Below are positions 1 to 5,553 of a DNA stretch of 6,963 nt, one piece after another. This stretch comes from Candidatus Aerophobota bacterium (GTDB taxonomy: Bacteria > Aerophobota > Aerophobia > Aerophobales > B3-G15), in the NCBI GenBank assembly GCA_021163905.1, contig JAGGTG010000226.1, positions 1 to 6,963 on the forward strand, given 5' to 3'. The notes beneath the pieces were generated by a model that saw only the letters and a list, made by a program, of their open reading frames with translations, searched no databases and had not been told where the DNA came from. The first letter of the stretch is position 1; the number at the start of each line of letters is the position of its first letter. Position numbers and translations under genes: made by a program.

Positions 1-90
1 CTCGCCAAAAAGAGGCTTCCTTAGGGATACCCAGAGAGCCCTTTAGAGGAATATTGTGGAAAAAGTGTCCCAATTTCAGGCTACATAAAT
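1..90. other. Upstream stretch without a supported gene; possible insertion-sequence end
   Basis: No convincing gene is seen here. One plus-strand frame is open from base 3 to a TAG at 165-167, but it runs through the promoter and into the kinase gene and resembles no family I know. Another frame could be the last 14 codons of an upstream gene ending in TAG at 44-46, with no way to confirm it. Read on the minus strand from base 96, the sequence starts TGTCAAATTT and soon contains GGGACACTTTTT, a style reminiscent of IS21-family ends, where TGTC/GACA-type terminal repeats occur. This is a weak resemblance from memory and no transposase is present in the window. Confidence 0.2.
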
Positions 91-96
91 TTGACA
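66..96. repeat. Imperfect inverted repeat overlapping the -35 box
   Basis: The left arm TGTC-CC-AATTT (66-76) pairs with the right arm AAATT-T-GACA (87-96) around a 10-base centre. The stems TGTC/GACA and AATTT/AAATT are exact and are separated by a small asymmetric bulge (CC against T). The right arm contains the whole TTGACA -35 box. It could be a repressor operator or the end of a mobile element. In AT-rich DNA a repeat of this size may also arise by chance. Confidence 0.4.
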
Positions 97-120
97 AGAA
101 CCTTCTTAGCTCTATATTAT
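91..120 (+). promoter_or_regulatory. Sigma70-type promoter for the kinase-mutase operon
   Basis: A perfect TTGACA -35 box is at 91-96. Two overlapping -10 candidates follow: TATATT at 113-118 (16-base spacer) and TATTAT at 115-120 (18-base spacer). Each matches TATAAT at five of six positions. Transcription would begin near 125-128, giving a short leader of about 20 bases before the GTG start at 149. Position, spacing and consensus match make this the best promoter in the window. Confidence 0.65.
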
Positions 121-133
121 TAAAAAAATTTAA

Positions 134-140
134 AAAGGAG
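134..140 (+). promoter_or_regulatory. Ribosome binding site deciding the GTG start of the kinase
   Basis: AAAGGAG lies 8 bases before the GTG at 149, an ideal distance. The first in-frame ATG, at 158, would be 17 bases away and would begin only just before the conserved phosphate-binding motif. The site therefore supports the GTG start. Confidence 0.75.
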
Positions 141-148
141 AGTTTTCT

Positions 149-1603
149 GTGTTATTTATGGGGATAGATGTTGGAACCACAGGAGTTCGAACTTTAGTAT
201 GTAATGAGAAAGGAGAAATTATTGCTGAAAGTGATGTTAAATTAAAAAATGCTGTCTGTCTCAACCTTCCCCCGGGATACTCGGAACAGATTCCGGAAAA
301 ATGGTGGATAGCAGTGAAAAAAAGCATTGTTGAGGTAATAGGAAAAATGCATGGTAAAGGGTACTCTCCTCATGATATTTTAGCTATTGCCTGTGATTCC
401 ACTTCAGGAACAGTAATTCCGATAGATAAAGAAGGAAAACCTCTTTACAATGCTCTTATGTACAATGATGCAAGAGCTATACATCAGGCAAATATTATAA
501 ATGATATAGCCCGGGATTTTACTGAAAAAATTGGACACGGGTTTAAACCATCAGATGCTCTTTGTAAAATTCTATGGATAAAACAAAACCTACCTTCCAT
601 TTACAAAAAAACCTACAAATTTATTCATGCTGCAGATTTCATAACAGGTAAACTCACCGAGAACTTTTCTGTCAGTGATGAGTCTAATTCATTAAAGACC
701 GGTTATGATCTTATCGACAGGAAGTGGCCAGAATTTATTGAAAAAAAGCTAAAAATTTCACCAGAGCTTTTACCGGGAGTTGTTCCCTCCGGACAGGCTA
801 TAGGAGAGGTTACTCCCTCGACTGCCAGAGAATTAGGACTGGTGGCTGGAATATCAGTAAGAGCGGGAGTAACCGATGGAACTGCCTCCTTCATCTCATC
901 CGGTGCTTACAGAGAAGGGGATTGGAACAGCACTCTCGGTACCACACTTGTTGTAAAGGGGATAAGTAAAAGACTAATAAAGGATCCTCTGGGAAGGATA
1001 TACTGCCACCGCCATCCTGATGGTTACTGGCTTCCGGGAGGTGCAAGCAGTTCAGGAGGAGAATGTCTGGAGAAAATATTTAAAGATAAAGATTTGGGGA
1101 AACTCAATTTAATGGTTCCTGAATATACTCCTACACCGATGTTTGTCTATCCCCTGGTTAGAAAAGGGGAAAGACTGCCCTTTGTTAATCCTGAGGCGAA
1201 GGGATTTGTAGTGGGAAAGGCAAGAGATGAATACGAGCTTTATACCGCTTATCTTGAGGGAGTGGCCTATGTAGAAAAGTGGATATATGAAGTTATTTCT
1301 CAATTAGGAGCAGAAATTGGTAATAGAATTTACACAAGTGGTGGAGGGAATAAAAGCAAACCGTGGCTACAGATAAGGGCAGATGTTCTGCAAAAAATTT
1401 TAGTTAAAACTAACTTTACAAGTGCGGCACTTGGCTGTGCAATATTAGCTGCCTCCAGAACATTTTATACCTCTCTAATGGAGGCGGCTAAAAATATGAT
1501 AGGTGAAAAAGAGGAAATACATCCTCGTTTAAAATATGCTGATCTTTACGGACAAAGGTACGATCATTTCAGGAAACTCTGCAGGGAAAGAGGGTATGAG
1601 TAA
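149..1603 (+). CDS. FGGY-family carbohydrate kinase, D-ribulokinase/xylulokinase-like
   Basis: This is a cytoplasmic ATP-dependent sugar kinase of 484 residues, a normal length for the family. The N-terminal phosphate-binding motif DVGTT is at residues 7-11. The likely catalytic aspartate is D243, within AGVTDGTASF. LGTTLVVK (263-270) and GGASSSGG (297-304) follow. The C-terminal adenosine-binding motif GGGNKSKPW is at 398-406 and GCAILAA at 429-435. The HRHPDGYWLPGGAS segment recalls the plant and cyanobacterial xylulokinase-like proteins that prefer D-ribulose, so phosphorylation of D-ribulose or a related ketopentose is my preferred reading. Xylulose, glycerol or another polyol remains possible. 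It starts at GTG, supported by its ribosome binding site, and is first in its operon. Its last 8 bases overlap the mutase gene, suggesting coupled translation. Family assignment is firm; the substrate is inferred. Confidence 0.9.
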   Translation: MLFMGIDVGTTGVRTLVCNEKGEIIAESDVKLKNAVCLNLPPGYSEQIPEKWWIAVKKSIVEVIGKMHGKGYSPHDILAIACDSTSGTVIPIDKEGKPLYNALMYNDARAIHQANIINDIARDFTEKIGHGFKPSDALCKILWIKQNLPSIYKKTYKFIHAADFITGKLTENFSVSDESNSLKTGYDLIDRKWPEFIEKKLKISPELLPGVVPSGQAIGEVTPSTARELGLVAGISVRAGVTDGTASFISSGAYREGDWNSTLGTTLVVKGISKRLIKDPLGRIYCHRHPDGYWLPGGASSSGGECLEKIFKDKDLGKLNLMVPEYTPTPMFVYPLVRKGERLPFVNPEAKGFVVGKARDEYELYTAYLEGVAYVEKWIYEVISQLGAEIGNRIYTSGGGNKSKPWLQIRADVLQKILVKTNFTSAALGCAILAASRTFYTSLMEAAKNMIGEKEEIHPRLKYADLYGQRYDHFRKLCRERGYE

Positions 1604-3005
1604 AGGTATTTTTAAAAAATGCGATATAAGGGGAATATATCCTGATGAACTTAATCCTGATCTTGCCTTAAGAATAGGGAGGGCAATAGGAACCAAACTC
1701 ACCTCAGGTTGTGTAGTTGCAGGAGATGTCCGCCCAAGCACTCCAAAGTTAAAGGATTCTTTAATTAAAGGTCTTATCCAAACAGGATGTGAGGTAGTTG
1801 ATATTGGAATTGTTCCAACGCCTGTTGTATATTTTGCCAAGGAAAAATTGAATGTGGAGGGAGCAGTAATTGTCACAGCATCTCATAATCCACCAGAATA
1901 CAATGGATTTAAATTCATGCTGGGTGATATACCACCAACCGATAGGGAAATTGAAGAAATTAAGAAAATTACCTTTAACAGATCTACTATAAAAAAGGGG
2001 AAAGGTAGAATTTATAAAAAAAATGCTCTCATTCCTTATGAACAATGGATAACTAAAAGATTTTCCCATTTGTCTTCTCTTATAAATAAAAAAGGAAAAT
2101 TTAAGGTAATAGTAGACGCAGGTAATGGATGCTGGGGCGGGTATGCTGAGAGAATTATGAGAAAAGTTAACATTGATGTTTTTTCAATTTTTTCCAATCC
2201 AGATGGTAATTTTCCCAATCGTTCCCCTAACTCAGCATTAGAAGAAAATTTAACCGCGGTTAAAAATGAGGTATCTAAAAATAAGGCGGATCTTGGCATA
2301 GCTTTTGATGGAGATGGAGATAGGGTTAGTTTCATAGATGATGAGGGAAGATTTGTTCCAGCTGATGAAATAATTTCACTTTTCGTAAGATGGATTCTTT
2401 CATCGCATCCCGGGGAAAAAATTGTATATGATATTAAATGCTCATCTATAGTTCCAGATAGTGTAAAGAAAATGGGAGGATTGGCTCTTGTGGAAAAATC
2501 AGGTCATACCTATATAAAATCAAGACTGATTAGAGAAAATGCAATTTTTGGTGGAGAGATATCGGGGCATTTTTTCTTTGGAGAGCTGAAAAGAGATGAT
2601 GCACTTTTTGCCTGTTTTTCATTAATTGAAATCCTGTTAAGGAAAAAGAAAAAATTATCCAGTTTAAGAAAAAACTTACCTTCTTATTTTATAACTCCTG
2701 ATATAAGGATAAAGTACAAAGGAGAAGACAGGGAAAGAATTGTAAAGGAGATCTCTTCATTTTTTAAATCCAGCTATCCTGTAGAAGAAATAGACGGGGT
2801 AAAAATCAAATTTGAAGACGGATGGGGACTGATACGGGTATCGGTTACTGAACCTCTTTTTACATTTCGTTTTGAATCAACAGGCAAAGAAGGCGTATTA
2901 AGGATTGCTCAAAGGTTAATTCCACATCTTCCCCGGGAAGTTGGGGAAAAAATAATACAAATTCTGGACAAAAAATATATAGCTGATAAAATAAATAATC
3001 AGTAA
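1596..3005 (+). CDS. Alpha-D-phosphohexomutase (phosphomannomutase/phosphoglucomutase)
   Basis: This 469-residue cytoplasmic enzyme should interconvert hexose 6-phosphate and hexose 1-phosphate, feeding nucleotide-sugar and polysaccharide synthesis. The four-domain family layout is visible. The N-terminal CDIRGIYPDEL is at 9-19. The active-site TASHNPP is at 94-100 with phosphoserine S96. The metal-binding loop DGDGDR is at 238-243. GHTYIK (303-308) precedes the sugar-specificity loop GEISGH (320-325). The C-terminal phosphate loop RVSVTEP is at 414-420. The usual loop is R-x-S-N-T; here valine 417 replaces asparagine. The reading frame is open from an ATG at 1536, but the homologous region begins at the ATG at 1596, which has AGGG at 1583-1586 nine bases upstream. 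The 1596 start overlaps the kinase stop by 8 bases. Mannose versus glucose preference cannot be settled by reading; the GEISGH loop fits dual-specificity enzymes. Confidence 0.9.
   Translation: MSKGIFKKCDIRGIYPDELNPDLALRIGRAIGTKLTSGCVVAGDVRPSTPKLKDSLIKGLIQTGCEVVDIGIVPTPVVYFAKEKLNVEGAVIVTASHNPPEYNGFKFMLGDIPPTDREIEEIKKITFNRSTIKKGKGRIYKKNALIPYEQWITKRFSHLSSLINKKGKFKVIVDAGNGCWGGYAERIMRKVNIDVFSIFSNPDGNFPNRSPNSALEENLTAVKNEVSKNKADLGIAFDGDGDRVSFIDDEGRFVPADEIISLFVRWILSSHPGEKIVYDIKCSSIVPDSVKKMGGLALVEKSGHTYIKSRLIRENAIFGGEISGHFFFGELKRDDALFACFSLIEILLRKKKKLSSLRKNLPSYFITPDIRIKYKGEDRERIVKEISSFFKSSYPVEEIDGVKIKFEDGWGLIRVSVTEPLFTFRFESTGKEGVLRIAQRLIPHLPREVGEKIIQILDKKYIADKINNQ
2965..2992 (+). promoter_or_regulatory. 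Possible extended -10 promoter for the ABC operon, inside the mutase 3' end
   Basis: TGGACA at 2965-2970 matches the -35 consensus at five of six positions. After a 16-base spacer, TAAAAT at 2987-2992 matches the -10 consensus at five of six and is preceded by TGA, forming an extended -10 (TGn) element. Transcription would begin near 3000, leaving a leader of about 45 bases. The region is very AT-rich, so a chance match is possible. No terminator hairpin is seen between the mutase and the ATPase gene, so read-through from the first promoter is also likely. Confidence 0.4.
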
Positions 3006-3030
3006 TTTTTAATTAAATACAAACCCCATA

Positions 3031-3038
3031 GAGGGAGG
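3031..3038 (+). promoter_or_regulatory. Ribosome binding site of the ABC ATPase gene
   Basis: GAGGGAGG ends 6 bases before the ATG at 3045 and fixes that start. The 39-base gap between the mutase stop and this ATG is the largest intergenic space after base 148, and it otherwise holds only AT-rich sequence. Confidence 0.75.
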
Positions 3039-3044
3039 ATAATT

Positions 3045-3980
3045 ATGATCCATACCAAAAATTTAACCAAGGAGTACGATGGTTTTAGAGCTGTAGATAA
3101 TTTAAATTTAAAGGTAGAAAAAGGACAGATCTATGGATTTCTTGGTCCTAATGGAGCAGGAAAAACAACAACCATCCTGATGCTCTTAGGAATCTTAAAA
3201 CCAACAGAGGGGGAAATTTACATTATGGGAGAATCTTTAAGTAAAAACCCTCTTGATATAAAAAGAAGAATAGGTGTAGTTTCAGAAAAACAGTATCTTT
3301 ATAAAGATATGACAGCCTGGGAGTACCTTAACTTTTTTGCCGATCTTTACGGAGTTAAAAACAAAGAAAAAAGAATAGATGAGCTTTTATCAGCTGTTAA
3401 TCTAATAGATGTTAAGGATAGAAAGTTAGGGGCTTTCTCCCGTGGGATGCAACAAAAACTGGGTTTCACGAGAGCTCTTTTGCACGATCCTGATCTTCTG
3501 CTCCTTGATGAGCCAGTTTCAGGATTAGACCCTACAGGGATAAAACAAATAAGAGATCTTATAGAAAAGGAGAATAAAAAAGGAAGAACGGTTTTTATCT
3601 CCTCTCATCTGTTATCAGAGGTGGAAAAGCTCTGCAGTAAAGTAGCCATAATTAACAAGGGAAAATTATTAGCTGAGGATAGTATGGATAATCTGAGGAG
3701 AAAACTCACCGATTTTGTCCAAATTGAGGTAGAGCTTACAGAGGTAAGTAAAGATATTCTTGATACTTTAAGGGCATTTGATTTTATAAAAGAGATTCAC
3801 CAGGAAAAAAATGTACTAACCCTCAAAGTAACAACTGATAAAGACCATCGAGCTGATATTTCAAAAGCCATTGCCCAAAAAGGAGGAGTAGTTCTGGGAA
3901 TAAAAACTCTGGGGATGAGTCTTGAAGAGGCCTTTATCACTATAACCCAGAAAAATATCTCCCTCCTGGCAGCATCTTAG
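3045..3980 (+). CDS. ABC-2 type transporter, ATP-binding protein
   Basis: This is the ATPase subunit (311 residues) of an ABC-2 type exporter, acting as a dimer on the cytoplasmic face of the membrane. Walker A GPNGAGKTT is at 34-42 with K40. The Q-loop region IGVVSEKQYLY (76-86) has glutamate at the usual glutamine position, which is common in this subfamily. The signature is FSRGM (131-135), the usual variant here rather than LSGGQ. Walker B LLLLDEP (151-157) has catalytic E156. The D-loop SGLDP is at 159-163 and the H-loop histidine is H188. Residues from about 220 to 300 form the C-terminal extension typical of CcmA/NatA/GldA-like ATPases. Its partner is almost certainly the permease encoded at 4717-5553, although a small anchored-protein gene sits between them. 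ATPase function is secure; the cargo is unknown. Confidence 0.95.
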   Translation: MIHTKNLTKEYDGFRAVDNLNLKVEKGQIYGFLGPNGAGKTTTILMLLGILKPTEGEIYIMGESLSKNPLDIKRRIGVVSEKQYLYKDMTAWEYLNFFADLYGVKNKEKRIDELLSAVNLIDVKDRKLGAFSRGMQQKLGFTRALLHDPDLLLLDEPVSGLDPTGIKQIRDLIEKENKKGRTVFISSHLLSEVEKLCSKVAIINKGKLLAEDSMDNLRRKLTDFVQIEVELTEVSKDILDTLRAFDFIKEIHQEKNVLTLKVTTDKDHRADISKAIAQKGGVVLGIKTLGMSLEEAFITITQKNISLLAAS

Positions 3981-3984
3981 GAGG
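3979..3984 (+). promoter_or_regulatory. Ribosome binding site overlapping the ATPase stop codon
   Basis: A full AGGAGG shares its first two bases with the TAG stop at 3978-3980 and lies 7 bases before the next ATG at 3992. It links translation of the ATPase and the following anchored protein. Confidence 0.8.
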
Positions 3985-3991
3985 TTTTGCA

Positions 3992-4720
3992 ATGAGAAAA
4001 GCTTACTTTTCACTTATACTTGTAGTGGTCATTGTTGTGGTTGTAGCTCTGGTAGCTATTTTTTATACTGCAATTGGTTCTTCTAAATACGGGATAATTA
4101 AGGGTAAAATATACGATGAGCTCTCAGGGGATCCAGTTAAAGGAGTTAGGATTGTTGCCGATGGAAGATCCACTGTGCTTTACAGATCAACATCTTATGA
4201 GCTCACCCATATTCCACCGGGGGAGTATACTCTCCAAGCCTCTCCTCCCTCAGGATGGGTTAAATTCACAAAAACCGTTAAGGTAAAACCAGGTGAAAAT
4301 AAGCTTAATATACCTCTTAAAGGTGATAAAATTCCTGATTTAAAAGAAATAATATGTTTTTCCGATTCCAGAAAAGATGGAATCACTATAGAGATAAGAT
4401 ACGCTGATTCAAAGGGAATAGGAATGACTGATTTTCCCGAACTTCCTATAAAAGTAGATGTCACCATATGGGAGAGAGTTGGAAAGGAAAAACACTACAA
4501 AAAAGGGAAAAAACTATTTGAGGGACCAATTAAACATTACTGGGACTCAAGTGCCTATCTTGCTAAAAACAAAGGATTTATACCCTGGAATAAAATACCA
4601 GTTAAATTGGAAGATAAAAAATGGGGAATAATGGAGATAAGAGTTCACCTTAAACAGGGTGACTTCAAGGATACCATTGAGGATGTCCAACTTTTTCCGG
4701 TAAAGGAGGAATATCAATGA
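3992..4720 (+). CDS. Membrane-anchored protein with carboxypeptidase-regulatory-like beta-sandwich domain
   Basis: This 242-residue protein has a short basic start (MRK) and one strong hydrophobic helix at about 6-28. No clear signal peptidase site follows, so it is probably an N-terminal anchor with the rest outside the membrane. Residues 34-110 look like a carboxypeptidase-regulatory-like beta sandwich: GIIKGKIYDELSGDPVKGV at the start, PPGEYTLQA at 75-83, then VKVKPGENKLNIPLKG. Residues 114-242 appear to be a second beta-rich domain that I do not recognise, with strands such as ITIEIRY (131-137), LPIKVDVTIWE (151-161) and WGIMEIRVHL (211-220). No catalytic motif is visible, so a binding or structural role is more likely than an enzymatic one. 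Its gene lies between the ATPase and permease genes, 11 bases after the first and overlapping the second by 4. I infer an accessory subunit of the transporter. Confidence 0.75.
   Translation: MRKAYFSLILVVVIVVVVALVAIFYTAIGSSKYGIIKGKIYDELSGDPVKGVRIVADGRSTVLYRSTSYELTHIPPGEYTLQASPPSGWVKFTKTVKVKPGENKLNIPLKGDKIPDLKEIICFSDSRKDGITIEIRYADSKGIGMTDFPELPIKVDVTIWERVGKEKHYKKGKKLFEGPIKHYWDSSAYLAKNKGFIPWNKIPVKLEDKKWGIMEIRVHLKQGDFKDTIEDVQLFPVKEEYQ
4702..4710 (+). promoter_or_regulatory. Ribosome binding site of the ABC-2 permease gene
   Basis: AAAGGAGGA lies within the last codons of the preceding gene and ends 6 bases before the ATG at 4717. It supports this start over the internal methionine at residue 13. 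Confidence 0.75.
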
Positions 4721-5553
4721 GTAACAGGGAACTTTCCCTATCTATCAGAAGCATGAAAATACTCACAAAAAGGGAACTTTTGTCCAGCCTCTACGGCTGG
4801 GGGATATATGGAGCTATGTTTGTCTCTTTCCTGGTTTCATCGTTTATTATCAGAAATTTTCTTAAGGGAATAGGGGAGAATAACATATTTATCTCCTCTT
4901 ATCCTTTAAATTTCCCACTGTTTATATCTGTAATTGTCATCTCCCTTTATCTGGTGATAGTATCTGCTGTTTCCATCTCCAGAGAAAGAGAGCAGGGAAC
5001 TCTTGAGGTTTTATTTTACGGTCCTGTGAGTTCTTCCTCCTTTCTTCTGGGAAAGTACTTTACAGATATGATCCTGTATTTTATAATAACAGGGTTTTCT
5101 TTGATTTACTTTTTTGGTGTATCCCTTTTAACCAACTTAGGATTTACCCCTATTCTGTTAAAGGCCTATCTTCTATCCATATTTATCGCCTCCTGTGTAA
5201 TTAGTTTTGGTCTTTTTATCTCTTCCCTAACTGGAAGAGTGAGAAGCTCAATAATATGGATTATAGGAATATTAATTGCTTTCCTTGTTATCTGGTTTTT
5301 GCAGAATATATTTTTGTATTTTCCTCCTGAGGTGCTCTCTCCACCTCTACGTTATGTACAGAAGGCTCTTTCTGTAGCTTACTATTTTATAAATTGGATA
5401 TCTCCCTTTTCCTATCTTTCCCGTGGTATGGAATCCATACAGCTTGGAAGTCCTAAACCATTTTTACTTAATATTCTCTATTCGATTATTTATACAGTAG
5501 TTTTACTTTCTCTATCCGTATATATTTTGAAAGCAAAGGGGGTAAGAATATGA
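4717..5553 (+). CDS. ABC-2 type transporter permease
   Basis: This is the membrane subunit (278 residues, six predicted helices) of the ABC exporter. A short amphipathic N-terminus, KILTKRELLSSLYGW (14-28), precedes the first helix, as is usual in ABC-2 permeases. Hydrophobic segments are at about 29-46, 66-88, 113-137, 149-171, 177-201 and 250-271. The loop after the second helix carries SREREQGTLEVL (88-99) and LLGKYF (110-115), the conserved pattern of GldF/NosY-like ABC-2 permeases, where E-x-G-T is characteristic. Length and topology are typical of a half-size permease that pairs with itself or with a second permease. The ATG overlaps the preceding stop by 4 bases (ATGA), and the same overlap occurs at its 3' end. 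Family is firm; the substrate (drug, lipid, glycan, peptide or none) is unknown. Confidence 0.9.
   Translation: MSNRELSLSIRSMKILTKRELLSSLYGWGIYGAMFVSFLVSSFIIRNFLKGIGENNIFISSYPLNFPLFISVIVISLYLVIVSAVSISREREQGTLEVLFYGPVSSSSFLLGKYFTDMILYFIITGFSLIYFFGVSLLTNLGFTPILLKAYLLSIFIASCVISFGLFISSLTGRVRSSIIWIIGILIAFLVIWFLQNIFLYFPPEVLSPPLRYVQKALSVAYYFINWISPFSYLSRGMESIQLGSPKPFLLNILYSIIYTVVLLSLSVYILKAKGVRI
5537..5542 (+). promoter_or_regulatory. Ribosome binding site of the secreted heptad-helix protein gene
   Basis: AGGGGG lies in the last codons of the permease gene and ends 7 bases before the ATG at 5550, within the ATGA overlap. It confirms the start, which also begins a good signal peptide. Confidence 0.65.

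Noticed and set aside
3..167. Plus-strand open frame of about 54 codons across the leader
   Set aside because: It has no start or binding site in view, crosses the promoter and kinase start, and resembles no known protein.
1536..1595. Upstream ATG extending the mutase by 20 residues
   Set aside because: The extension lies inside the kinase gene and precedes the family's normal N-terminus; the ATG at 1596 fits homology and spacing better.
130..2335. Minus-strand open frames opposite the kinase and mutase (for example 1529-1876, 1761-2069, 2036-2335)
   Set aside because: They lie wholly or almost wholly opposite well-supported genes, have unremarkable composition and no family features.
3006..3030. 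Possible terminator after the mutase gene
   Set aside because: The gap is AT-rich, but no GC-rich stem followed by a T-run is present.
3435..3449. Non-canonical ABC signature FSRGM instead of LSGGQ
   Set aside because: This variant is normal in the ABC-2 ATPase subfamily and does not mark a defective enzyme.
4195..4467. Minus-strand 90-residue open frame opposite the anchored-protein gene
   Set aside because: It is a shadow of the plus-strand gene, which has a binding site, an anchor helix and a recognisable domain.
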